Shown here piece by piece: positions 45,006 through 55,941 of a DNA stretch of 64,000 bases. The notes below the pieces were generated by a model. That model did not search any database. It was not told the DNA's origin and was given only the letters and a program-made list of their open reading frames with translations. Position 1 is the first letter of the stretch. Every line of letters begins with the position of its first letter. Source of the DNA: Harmonia axyridis (Eukaryota; Arthropoda; Insecta; Coleoptera; Coccinellidae); contig NC_059503.1 in the NCBI RefSeq assembly GCF_914767665.1, positions 52,072,852 through 52,136,851 of the forward strand, read 5' to 3'. Position numbers and translations under genes: made by a program.

Positions 45006-47560
45006 TATACAGGGTGAGTCTTTGACTTGTACATATATTTCAACAGAAGATTACTGAAGTAATAAAAAACACTTTTTGCCTTTACCATTTTTTTCGATTC
45101 GGTTCGATTGAAAAGATACAGGCTGTTGAAAATCCATTGAAAAAATTATCTCTGAAATTCAAAATTTGAGTAATTTGGCTAACTGCAACTCTGTAGGAAA
45201 AACTAAAGTTTCACAAGTCCTACTTCAATATTTCAGAATGACTTGAGTTTTACTTGAAATTGAGTCAAACTCAAGTCAGTCTTTCTGACAAATGATTCAA
45301 GTCAAATGGAATTAGACAATGGTTTCAGGTTTGAAAATTCAAACTGTGTGTAAAACTAGTTTGAAAAAAAAATTATTTAGTAGATATACCTTAAATGGTT
45401 AAAATATTTATGTTAAATATAGTAACTTATAGTAGCTTTGGCACTGCTCACATAATATGAAAATACTTCATTGAAGTTAACATTCTGATTTGCAGAATTC
45501 AGATCCCTCTCAAAATCCATGTTTGAAAAAGTTCACACAAAACCGTCTACTTATAAAAGGACACCAATCAAGACTTGAAAATTCCACTAAAGACTGGTGC
45601 TTCAAAACATATATTGCTGTATTCTTCTTCAGATCATTCAAATTCACAAGTCTTCATTCTCGATTATAATAGAAGCTACTAACGTGGTTGAAAAAGTAGA
45701 AGAAAAGATATAATAATAGGAGTTTTATATTTCAGTGTTTATTATAATCGAGAATGAAAATTACAAAATTTGACAATAAAACATTTATTGAACCACAGAC
45801 ACATGGATATATATTTTCCGAATATGAAAGCTGAATTTCTTCAGGGTGATTTGGAATAAAATTGCTTGAAATAAATATAAAACTACCACTATATTTACAT
45901 CTTCGGATTCAGGATCGATTGAGCATTCAGAAAATATGGGAAAATATTGTGAAATATATTTTAAAAGAAAAAAATCTTCTGTTTTCTTGAAAATCGGGAG
46001 TTCAAATGGAGAGACAATTGGTGAGAAATAGTCTCTAGACCTTCTTGTTTTGGAAATCAGTCAAATTCCCCAAAAAAAAAAATTTTTAAAAACGGTTTTT
46101 CCACAATAAATTCTCATGCCTTGAATGGATAGTTTTTCCGATAACATATTTGGATTGCTCGTGAAAAATACTATCATTCTGATGTGTCACTTTTCAATAC
46201 TGCTCAAAGGATAGGCTACAAAATACACTGACCCGCTTACGTGAAACACCCGGTACACACACTGATTTAGCTTACAATTCTGAAGGAAATTTTTAAGTCC
46301 TTATAGTATAATGTGATTGTAAAACTTGGCAACCCTAAATGTTTGATCGTTCACAGAAGAATTCCATTTATTTATACAGTGCGCGTCAAAATTATGCAAC
46401 AAATTCATTTTTTCAGAAGGAAAATATTATGCAACAGAATCCTTGAAAGAGGTCAATTTTTGTTTCGCTTCTACCAAATTTTTATGCATTTTTGAAGGAT
46501 TTTTGTTGCACCCTGTGTCATCCCCATCAACCATCTAAATTAATGAATAGGGAAATTGGGTCATGTGGTACTTTTTTGGCAAGGTCTTTGTATCTTCTTT
46601 ACTGGCGTGCAGAAATTTTCAAGAGAAAAAAAATTTTTTTTCAAAGACCGAAATAAATTTCCAATGTCACTCCATATTTCCATATTTCTCCATTGAAGGG
46701 TTCGTAGGGGTTGAAAGGTCGAAAAATTTCATCAGGTACCATCGTCTCAAAGTAATTGAGCCATGACAAAGTGCACATACTGAAAACCTCTTTGAACTAA
46801 CTAATTTAACAAAAAAAAAAATTTCACTTGAAAATTTCTGCACGCCTGTAAAGAAGATACAAAGACCTTGCCAAAAAAGTGCCACATGACCAACTTTCCT
46901 TATTCATATAATTTAGAGGGTTGATGGGGGATGGCACAGCGTGCAACAAAAATCCTTCAAAAATGCATGAAATTTGTAAAAGTGAAAAAAATTGACCTGT
47001 TTAAGAATTTTGTTGCCAAATATTTTTCTTCTGAAAAAATTAATTTGTTCCATAATTTTGACGCGTACTGTATGAAAATTAGAATTTAAATGGGTAATTT
47101 CTGTATGAAATGAAATTGAAAAACCATAATAATTGATTATAGATGAAAATCAGATCTACTATGGGTGGTTGCAAGCTGAATTATTTTTATTATCCGAAAT
47201 GAAATAGAAATCAAGAGGGGAATGAATATTCAATCTTTATTGCCCATAAAATTGCAATAACTCTTTGATGGTATCATAAATACTGCTTCGTTTCCAAAAT
47301 GGAATGTAAAAAGTGAGTTTGTGTTGGTTTTTTAAGTAAAGTAGCTCATTTCCAAGGTTGAAATACGAGAAGTTATCTTATGGTTGAAAAAACTCATGTG
47401 TGCATCAGATTTTCAGGGATGGCATAACTCATTTTGAAAATTTAAAATGGCTATATCTTTTTATCTAGGCTGGATCGGAAAACATTGTGAAGGAAAAAGT
47501 GTTCCTTTTGACCTCAAGACCGTTGAAATATATGTACATGTTGAAGATTCAATTGTATAT
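45006..47560. mobile_element. Possible large foldback with diverged arms, containing a Tc1-type MITE
   Basis: The left arm (about 45024-45130, 'cttgtacatatatttcaac' and 'aacactttttgcc') is matched in reverse by about 47490-47560 ('gttgaaatatatgtacatg', 'aaaaagtgttcc'). Arms are roughly 70 bp and diverged. The interior is AT-rich with no gene besides the MITE at 46377-47070. Confidence 0.4.
46377..47070. mobile_element. Tc1/mariner-type MITE, 694 bp, long inverted arms
   Basis: Starts CAGTGCGCGTCAAAATTATG and ends with the complement, flanked by TA (46375-46376 and 47071-47072). The arms extend about 270 bp with moderate mismatch and include 'ctttgtatcttctttac' paired with 'gtaaagaagatacaaag'. 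No transposase; frames of 67 and 72 codons inside are arm by-products. Confidence 0.8.
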
Positions 47561-47606
47561 TTTCATAATATGAAGAAGCAACTTTCTGCGTCGAAATTGA
47601 ACATTG

Positions 47607-47670
47607 CTCATTTTGCATCTTGATGTGAATTAAGGTGGTTACCTTAATTCACATAAAGATGCAGAATGAG
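47607..47670. repeat. 30-bp arm palindrome
   Basis: Arms 47607-47636 and 47641-47670 with a 4-nt GGTT loop and very few mismatches. It would form a compact hairpin. It is followed to 48203 by unique, moderately AT-rich sequence with no gene. Confidence 0.7.
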
Positions 47671-48203
47671 TTGGGAAAATTGAAAATTGAAGAAATCTTC
47701 TGTCGAAATAAGTGGGGTGAAAGTTCATAAATAACGCATCGCAACTATCGCCTCGTTGTTTGTTACAGTCATTGACGTATTCCTGTTGGAAGGATGATTT
47801 ATCGCTTTCCATTTGCTACAGCCCCAGATCTGTTCGCCTGTCAATGGATGATATGCATGTGAAGCTGGCAGTGATGTCTGTTAAGAGCGCTTTATCATCG
47901 CTGATCGGCAAATGACAGATATGTAGTAGCGAGTTGGAAATTTGAGAGGCTATCTATGAAGTGAATGATCATTTATGGGGTATCACACTAAATAGGCATT
48001 CCGATTATCTTTGTGCGTGTGCATGCGAACGTCATAATGAAATAGCGAATGGTTTCACGATAGATAATATGGACTAATTATTATAGCCTGGATATTGTTG
48101 GTTAAATTTAATGCTAGCGATCGAGAAATTGCTGATTCGATTCATTCGGCTGGAAGAAAATGTTTTCTCTTAAATATACATTGTTATCAACAAATTAGGT
48201 ACC
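47671..48203. other. Intronic spacer, no gene
   Basis: No transposon match. 47740-47950 is less AT-rich than its flanks and has no open frame; possibly conserved intronic DNA. Confidence 0.3.
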
Positions 48204-49302
48204 TAATCATAGCTTGAGGACCAGTGAAACAGCAAATGAGAACAAAAAACCTTCATCAAATTTGCCAACGTTTCGAATTTTTATTGATTCTCCATCAGAG
48301 CTACGAAAGATTTAAAACGAATCGCTATAATTTATGCCACCTCATCAGAGGAACAGAAAACAACCACAAAAAATTTCAACAAAAAAATCGTGCATCAATG
48401 GAAACTCTACATAGAGTATCTTTTAAAATGAAAAATTACACAATATAAAGACTACACAATTCACTAAGCCAAATAAAAGCTGCCTAAGAAGTCAATATAA
48501 TTAAAATGTAAATTATCAAAATTGTAATATAAGTCAATAATCTATTCCTATTTTTTTTATCAATTTTTATATACAACCGGCATTCTTTTATTTCATTCTT
48601 CCCCATTGATTCAAATCTAAGGCTCACCTCTTTATTAGGTTCTATAGATTTCTACACCAAATTTCATCTCAGACTTCTTTAGACCATAAAACAGTCTCTG
48701 AAATTAATGAAATTTGTAAAGATAACTCACATCGACAACATCTATTATTCCTTCTTCTCTTGTAAGGATTATTAAAAATTGTCCAGTGCCCGAAAATTGT
48801 CTTTCGATCATTTCGGAGGCTGTTTTATGGTCTAAAAAAGTCTGAGATGAAATTTGGTGGAGAGATCTATAAAACCTAATAAAGAGGTGAGCCTTACATT
48901 TAAATCAATGAAGAAGAATGAAAGAATAAAATTCCGGTTGGATAAAAAAATTAATAAAAAAAAATATTAGAATAGATTATTGACTCACATTAAAATTTTC
49001 ATACTTAACATTTTTATTATTTTGACTTCTTGGGTAGCTTTCATCTGGCTAAGTGAATTTTCCTAGTCTTTATATTGTGTAATTTTTCATTTAAAAAAAT
49101 ACTTCATGTTCAGTTTTCTTCGATGTACGATTGTTTTGTTGAAATTTTTGTGGTTGTTTTCTGTTCTTCTAATGAGGTGGCATCAATTTTAGTGATTTTT
49201 TTTCAATCTTTTGTAGCCCTGATGAATAATCGATAAAGATTCGAAACGTTGCCAAATTTAACAATTTATTTGCTGTTTCACCGGTCCTCAAGCTGTGATT
49301 AT
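48204..49302. mobile_element. Foldback element with arms of about 490 bp
   Basis: The left arm (48204-48700) and right arm (48815-49302) are reverse complements along almost their full length, from TAATCATAGCTTGAGGACC at the left edge to its counterpart at the right edge. The centre is about 110 bp of unique sequence. The frame at 48224-48448 lies wholly in the left arm and is not supported as a gene. Each arm contains a 'CTGATG(A/G)...CGAAACG' string. Confidence 0.8.
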
Positions 49303-49459
49303 CTATTTTGTTGATTGATTACAAGGACGAAATTTGAACACCATACATTTCGGCTGTGTGGAGTGTAGATTCAAACTTACCCTGTCATTTGATAGTTTTA
49401 CTTAGAAAGTTTGAAAAACTGGTGATTTTGTAGATTTCGATATGGTAAAAACAGTTCTA
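49303..49459. other. Short spacer
   Basis: Nothing recognised between the two foldback elements. Confidence 0.4.
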
Positions 49460-50303
49460 CAGGGTGTTTCCAAATTAGATGTCTTAGTTTGACTCATTTG
49501 CTGTCGCTTGAGTCATATTTAGTGATAACTAAAAATCAACAGTTTATGAGATATTTGAATTCTTATGATTTTTGAAAGATTTCACACCTTCATTTTTCGT
49601 TAGTTTTTATTTACGTTGATCAAATTTCGTCCGAATAGACGAAGCAGCGAGAAGTTTCAAAGTAAATTTCAGGCGGAAAGTTACAACAGTTACAACTGAA
49701 GGAATAAGAAAGAGGGCACGTGCTTGTTTAAGGAATGGTGGCGGTCATTTCAAACATAAGTTAGGAATAAATTTTCTACTGGAATTTTGAATTTAATTGC
49801 AAAAAACAAATTCTTAATTCATTACTTTCCTTACTTTGCTTCTTTTCCCTTTAAAATCAAAATATGCTGAAACAAAACTAGAGCCTGCATTCTTACGAAA
49901 TTTGTTTTAAGGAAATAAAGAAGGATTTTTTTAAATAATTTTGTTATAAATAAATTGAAGAATTGGAAAGTGGCAGACAAATTTATACTAAAAATTTAAT
50001 ATTCTTTTCTTCATATACCAACTTTCAAATCATACTAATTCTTATTCAACTGAGTTTTGCTTTTTCCATACATATCAAATCCTTTTCTGATGAAAATTAT
50101 GCAAAATTCAAATCAAACTTGGTCAACGTAGGAAAAAATAGACGAAAAATGAAGTAAGGTGGGAAATTTTTTGAAAAACACAAGAACTCAAATATCTCGG
50201 GAACTGTTGGTTTTCGGTTATCAGAAAAAAATGGCTCAATCGACAGCAAATGAGTGATACTAACACCTCCTTCAAGGTTCTCGTCTAATTTGGAAACACT
50301 CTG
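49460..50303. mobile_element. Foldback MITE, 0.84 kb
   Basis: The left end ACAGGGTGTTTCCAAATTAG is matched by 'ctaatttggaaacactctg' at the right end. 'actcatttgctgtcg' pairs with 'cgacagcaaatgagt' inside, and 'cttcatttttcg' with 'cgaaaaatgaag'. Arms are about 150 bp or more. No gene inside. Confidence 0.7.
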
Positions 50304-50655
50304 AATATAATATTGAACTAGAGAAACTGTCAGAAAGCCTACGCATGTAGAAAAGCTAAGTTGAAAGGAAGATCGCGCTAAGTTTCTGAATTTGACAGTA
50401 GATGTGGATTAGGCCTTAAGAGAACACCACGATGAAAAAAGGCGTGCTTACTCTACCCATAGATGGTGGGGAAATGACAAGACTTAAGCTCCATACTACG
50501 GAATAATCTCTGGAATAACGACTGGAATCGACTTCTCATTATTAGCCTATGGGTATCCAATAGAACATATTAGAAAACTATCTATTGTTTCTCCACTTCT
50601 GGTGTCATTTTTCTCTTTCGGTTTAGTAAGATTTGAAAAAAATGTTGTTTAAAAC

Positions 50656-51117
50656 ATGGCTTCGACGAGACTCATATTTGCATATATAAGAAGAACCCCG
50701 AGGCCCTCAGCCTTGCCAATTTATCAATATAAAAATGATAAAATGAATCAAAAGAAGACGAAAAAGTTGCTATCAGTTCCTTCATGCACTGTAGAAATCC
50801 CGATGTATAAAATCTCAAATTCAAGAAAATATTTTCTTGAAGGTCCACAATTGTGTATTTTTTTGAAGCTTCGACTTCAGATGAATGTTCGTGTAAAAAT
50901 TTATTTAATTTTTCACAACATATTTGATTCCAACGTAATCAAACTTTTTTCTAAGAATTATATTACCAATATTCGAAAAACTTCCCTCACACATTTTCCT
51001 TGCGATTATTGCGCGAGAGGATTGCGCTTAGTGTGCACACAGCTTAAGAGAATGTACGAGTTAGAGGAACCGGTTGTGCTTGTTTCCCTATATTTTTGTG
51101 AAATGGATTATATTTAA
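50656..51117 (+). CDS. Unrecognised 153-codon open frame (doubtful)
   Basis: This is the longest ATG-started frame in the window outside transposons and the 57.8-58.5 kb block. It starts MASTRLIFAYIRRTPRP after 'aaaac', a fair insect start context, and is basic and rich in Lys, Leu and Ile. It contains a short Cys cluster, FPCDYCARGLRLVC. No family is recognised, and no splice sites or poly(A) signal support it. It lies inside the 14-kb intron on the same strand as the host gene. A chance frame is quite possible. Confidence 0.2.
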   Translation: MASTRLIFAYIRRTPRPSALPIYQYKNDKMNQKKTKKLLSVPSCTVEIPMYKISNSRKYFLEGPQLCIFLKLRLQMNVRVKIYLIFHNIFDSNVIKLFSKNYITNIRKTSLTHFPCDYCARGLRLVCTQLKRMYELEEPVVLVSLYFCEMDYI

Positions 51118-52689
51118 TTTGAAAAACAAATAATTTATATTTACCGAATGAGTTATAGTATAGTCTGCTTCTGCAATCTTCGCTTATGGTTTGGGCAAAT
51201 ATGGGTATATATTTTTAGGTGAATAAAATGTCAATAAAATGAAATTTGCCATGTTGATAGCTAAAGTCGGAAAAGGATAGGATACGCCAAGAAGGAGAAC
51301 CTATAGTTATTGATATTTTACTTGAAATTACATATTTTGATAGACAACAATACAAAAATATATTTCGCTGCTCATGAATATTCAAACTACAGTAGGATTT
51401 ACTGTTTAATTTCGTCAATGACAGGGGAAGTTACGATAACAATTTGAAATGAAGGGAAACTTGATTAACCTTAAACAATACCTACATGAAAATATATAAT
51501 ACCTTCGTGTCAACCAATATGTCCAACTGAAAAACTTTTATTTATCCACAAAGACACAAAGTAATGAACAATTCTTTGGAATCCTTCATGTGAAGGTTAG
51601 GTAGATTTAGTGAACAAAAGATCTGCATGGTCGCAGTTCCCGGAAGGCTTACCGAAGCAAAACGACCCCAGTTCAAATAGGTAGATTTACCTAACAAAAA
51701 TCTTCACGTCTTTTTCGCCCAAGAATATTCCCTTCAGAAATATAGGACTCGATATCACCACCTAAACCTGGCCACAAATTCATTTCTGAGAATCCTTTCC
51801 TTATATATCACTTTAACCTTCTGTTCAGAAATACACAATATCAGTAATAACAAACTGCATTCACGTTCCCATAGCAGGCCGAATTCGCCTCTAAAAGACC
51901 AGTAGAGAGGTTCCAAACCTCTTTATATTCCCTTCAGAAGTAGATACCAAAGAAAAATCACCCCGAGGATGCGAAACACAAGTCAAGCTGGTTTATCTTC
52001 GTACGTGGGAGACTCCAGAACGCCCCTCTTATGGAGATATCTATGGAAATAAATCTGTTCCTCTCTCTGAGTCCGGAATGCAAAGTTGGAGAGTAGAAAT
52101 TCTACATCGTCGTGTAAATTTGTTAGCGAAGAGGCAAATAAGTGCGCCAACCCAATGGAAATGCTTTCAATTTATTGAGGACAATCTTGAAAACCTTTCC
52201 ATTTGGTTTCACCGAATGCAAACTCGACGTTTCTCTTAATGAAAAAAATCATGTAGGACCTAAAAGGATTACAGGGAACTGATTTCGTAGCTCTCCTACT
52301 CATGAGGAGTTAAATAGTCGTCAGCTATTCAGTTTTAAAAACACATGGGTATGAGTTTTAGTTCTCATGGGAGATGATTTTGAGAGTTTTTCTATTATCG
52401 CCCTATATAACATTCATTACATAAAAAAAGGTCATAAAAAAATAGACATTGCAAGTCACTAATCTATCATGAACGTACTCAGAAAATCTCAAAAATCGTA
52501 TTATTCTAATAAGAATCTGCTTCACTATTTTTTCTGTCCGAATCTCACAATACCATTTCGTAAGAGACTATGATACATTTTAAGGACCCAATCACCAAAT
52601 ATACGAAGTTGTGACTGTGACTGTGAAAGGTAATATATGCCTAATACGTTTTGTAGAATGCCTATTTGCTACGAGAAATAGACATACCG
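51118..52689. other. Intronic spacer with a less AT-rich block 51880-52260
   Basis: No transposon is recognised. 51588-51712 holds a short inexact direct repeat around GGTAGATTTA. 51880-52260 is richer in G+C without an open frame ('catcgtcgtgtaaatttgttagcg' near 52107) and is a candidate conserved intronic block. Confidence 0.35.
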
Positions 52690-53045
52690 AGGACATACCT
52701 ATGTTCTCGTCAACACTACGGGCTACCACAGCAATATTTTAAGTTGTTTTTGAGCTACGCACTCTGTTTCGATTCTCTACATCACTAACTTGTCCTAACA
52801 GCTTTTTTTCCACCAGTTCCACTAGAGAAGGTGCTTCCCGACCACCCAAAAGTGCTTCAGTTTTGCGAATTGTGGCTGCAAAAATTTTACCATTTTTCTA
52901 GTGAATTTTAACAATTTAATTGTCTTGTTGAAGCATGTATCGTGCCAGTTTTAGTAATGGCATAAATTTACTTCCGAAATATTGAAAGATGACAGCTAGT
53001 CAGATAGCGGTAAATTCAAAATGAAACCTCTTATTGGAAAAGCCT
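52690..53045 (-). pseudogene. IS630-like transposon 5' fragment
   Basis: The minus strand from 53045 carries the family's subterminal block, then N-terminal coding sequence parallel to 1716-1960. Similar pieces include 'tgcttcccgaccacccaaaagtgcttcagtttt', which corresponds to 'tgcttcacgacgtcccaaaagtgcttcagtttt' in the first copy. Similarity stops at about 52700. Confidence 0.7.
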
Positions 53046-53639
53046 TTATATTTTCACTAACCGGCGCATACACCATTTTGTAGTCCACTAGAAATAAGCA
53101 AATCAATTATATTTGAGTGGCCTAATGAAAATAGATAATTAAATTCGTTATTAGTATCCATCAGAACTGAAATTACACGACGAATCTCAAAGTACAGGCA
53201 CCGGAATGAATGAAAAATGACCTTAATTGTATTGTTTTTTTTTTGTTGACCTTTGGGCATTTAATTAGAAGAGCTGATCAGAAGATTTTGGTCAACGATG
53301 GTTTCCAAGTTTTTGGGTGTTCAAAGTAGAGATAGCAATTAGAGCTACAAATGTAATATAATCATAACTTAACATAACATAGCAGGGAACATATTTGAAT
53401 AGTTTTTTGATACTTTGCAGCTGAAAGGGATATTCTTCATTTATCTCTGATGTTCTTTAATTTTTTTTGGGGGTGGTAATCGTCTTTATTAATGGGTAAC
53501 AAGACTTGATGGAAATCGTAACTGTTCAGCTCTTTTGCACAAACAATGTTTTTTATTTATTATTCGTTTATTATTTCCTAATTTTTATTGTAATATTAAA
53601 TGCAAAATAACATTGGGGGCCCGATGATCTGTCCCTCAG
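53046..53639. other. Intronic spacer, no gene
   Basis: AT-rich. The 67-codon minus frame at 53057-53260 is not supported. Confidence 0.4.
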
Positions 53640-54190
53640 AAACGAAGAATTTTCGAAAAATTGATTTTAGGGAGACGAATTTCCATCATGAGTTTTTTCT
53701 GAAAAAAACACCCTCATGAAGGTGGTATCAACCCTCAACATTTTTTGAAGAGAGTAAAAACTTCGAGTATTTCTTAGTTTGAAAGTCATTTATATTCTGT
53801 TTACAACCTAGTTCAAATTCTCAAATCGATTCATTATTCACGAAATAATATAATATTGAACTTACCCTCAAAGGTTGATGATGAACAGAGAGTTCAAAAT
53901 CCAAAATTGAAGAAACTACGAGTTTTGAAGAATCCAAAATTAATTTTCAAGTTCTGTATCAGGGGGACAGAATTTCTATGACGACATTGTTCCGAATAGA
54001 CTACTTGAGGATGGCAACAACCCGCAACATTTTTTGAATAGAGGGGAAATGTCGGATATAGTTACTTCATCTAGGATGTAAAAAAGCTTTCTAACTAAAA
54101 CACACTCGCCATCTCTTTCCTATTAAATAGCGGTTGTTGCCACCCTCAAGTGTTTTTTTGGAACAATGTCGTCATAGAAATTCTTTCTCG
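53640..54190. mobile_element. Foldback repeat
   Basis: The strongest arms are 53970-54024 and 54130-54183 (GAATTTCTATGACGACATTG and complement, 'ggatggcaacaac' with 'gttgttgccacc'). A diverged extra copy of the arm lies at about 53680-53740 ('gaaggtggtatcaaccc'). Confidence 0.65.
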
Positions 54191-54537
54191 CGTCAACCAA
54201 AGTCTTCTTATCAGTTTTTCTCATTAAGGGCTTAAAGAGATCTACAAAAAACAATAATAACATTTGAAATCAACCTCATTTTCGATACATTCAGGTGTTT
54301 GGTCCTTTTTGTAGAATATTCTGAGAATGTAAATAGGAGAATTGATTTCGCTTCTGAACAATATCTGCATTCAATTCAATTATTTTTTGTATATACATTG
54401 AGCTGTTTCAGTTCCGATTCTGAATGATGCCATATTCATATAATTCGATTTTTTTGGTGTCCTTCAGCTTCAAATATTTCCTCGAATATCACAAAATGAG
54501 GGTTCCGGTCAAACCAACACCGATCTAAGCTTTTCAG

Positions 54538-54671
54538 CATTCGACACATCGATTCAGATGAGGGTATCGATATAATTGACGAGCAGTCGCCTCTGGGTGA
54601 CGTTGCGATGATAAATTTCGAGTCTGCAACAGGCTCGATTACTCACACTCACAGTCCGTCGTTCAGGAAAA
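54538..54671 (+). CDS. Internal coding exon of the same host gene (exon b)
   Basis: This 134-nt exon lies between CTTTTCAG and the donor GTAAGC. Only one frame is open: one base (completing the codon begun by exon a), 44 codons, and one leftover base. The peptide runs IRHIDSDEGIDIIDEQSPLG, then DVAMINFESATGSI and THTHSPSFRK. It is acidic at first, then Ser/Thr/His-rich, and looks like a cytoplasmic or linker segment. The first frame stops at the eighth codon, so the phase match with exon a is informative. Composition is balanced and codon-like against an AT-rich background. The protein family is not recognised. A further exon starting with two bases of a split codon should lie downstream, probably beyond the window. 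Confidence 0.75.
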
Positions 54672-54887
54672 GTAAGCTGAGCTTTCAATATCTATGAAAC
54701 AGGTGAACTGGACTGGCTGCCATCGTGTTCAGTATCGATAACGTTTCTGGAAATTTAATTGACATAGGAACTTTGAATCTTTACACTTTCCAAAATATAG
54801 AGTTGAACGAATAAGATTCAGAATTGAAAAGTGCGAATTGCAAACAAATTAATTTTGTTTGGTTTTAAAAATTTGAGTATATTTCGA
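54672..54887 (+). other. Start of the next intron
   Basis: GTAAGC donor, then unique sequence until the IS630-like copy at 54888. Confidence 0.5.
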
Positions 54888-55895
54888 GAGGAATCAATGG
54901 ATGTTCATTTCATTGTGAAGATCAAGGTATACCATTAATTATGAAAAACAATATCAGCCAAATGGCCGCCACGGCTACGGTTGAGGCACCATAAACTTTT
55001 CATGAAATTTTCAAGACCACTTCGCACATCAGCGACTGTTTGTTCTCGATAACTTCAAGAGTTCCATCTTGTCTTCAATCAATTGTGGAACATTAGCATA
55101 GACATTATTTTTCACATGTCCCCAAAGAAAAAATTCTAAAAAAGATAAATCACAAGATCCCGGTGGCCAATTTTGATCACCTCTTCGAGAAATATCACGC
55201 CCAGAAACTTTTCTTGCCGAATTGTGATTGTTTCGTTGCTTGTATGGCAACTTTTCGGCCATAAAAATCATAAATCATAACTCGGTAGGGCAATACATTC
55301 ACCCTAACAGTTGCACCAGCCTCATTTTCGCATAAAAAAGGTCCAATCACACTACCAAAACCGTGCCAAACAGGGACACGTTGAGACAGCTTTTCAACAA
55401 TCATTCTTGGATTTTCCGAGACCCAAATGCTATCATTTTTTTTTGTAAACGCAGCCTTCGATGTGAAAATGGGCCTCATCATTGAAGATGATTTTCGATG
55501 AAAGTCGGGATCATTTTGATACATTCCATGGACCCAATCAGAGAAGATACGACGTTGTTGATGATCATCGACTTATTGTGTTAACTGAACTTTAAAAGCA
55601 TTAGGATTTAAAGCTTTATGCGAAATACGGTGTAATGTCTATCAGTTTCACTATCACCGACAGAAAACGTGCTTCACAAGATTCGGAAGTGCATTAGTAT
55701 TGCGAACTTCCACTTCAAAAATTCCTCATATTTGTAGTGAACTATAACAATTTCATTGCGTTGTTGAAGCGTGCATCATTGCATTCTTAGTAATAGCAAA
55801 GTTTTCACTTGCCAAATGTCAAAAGATGACATCTTCAAAAGTGACAGCTGACCAGATAGCGAGCTATTCGAAAAGGAATCGCCTATGTATATATA
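54888..55895 (-). pseudogene. IS630-like transposon, best-preserved 3' two thirds
   Basis: From 55524 the minus strand reads NDPDFHRKSSSMMRPIF, then a block equivalent to 'W.SENPRMIVEKLSQRVPVWHG', GSVIGPFLCENEAGATVRVN and YRVMIYDFYGRK, into NWPPGSCDLSFLEFFLWGHV and KNNVYANVPQLIEDKMELLK (55271-55029). The third Asp region (SCDL) is intact, though the usual LDFF is LEFF. The C-terminal RGGHL-type end lies at about 54960. The 5' subterminal block is at 55750-55890. Several frameshifts and an N-terminal deletion make it inactive. Confidence 0.8.
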
Positions 55896-55941
55896 ATTGA
55901 TATTGTGTATATGATGTAATAATGGTCTAAAGGATAAATAT

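Larger units (their letters stand above)
40262..54537 (+). other. Intron of 14.3 kb between the two host exons
   Basis: Starts GTGAGT and ends TTTTCAG, phase 2. It is filled by the Tc1-like element, an RNase-H retroelement tail, a mariner, several foldback MITEs and an IS630-like fragment, listed separately. Confidence 0.65.
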
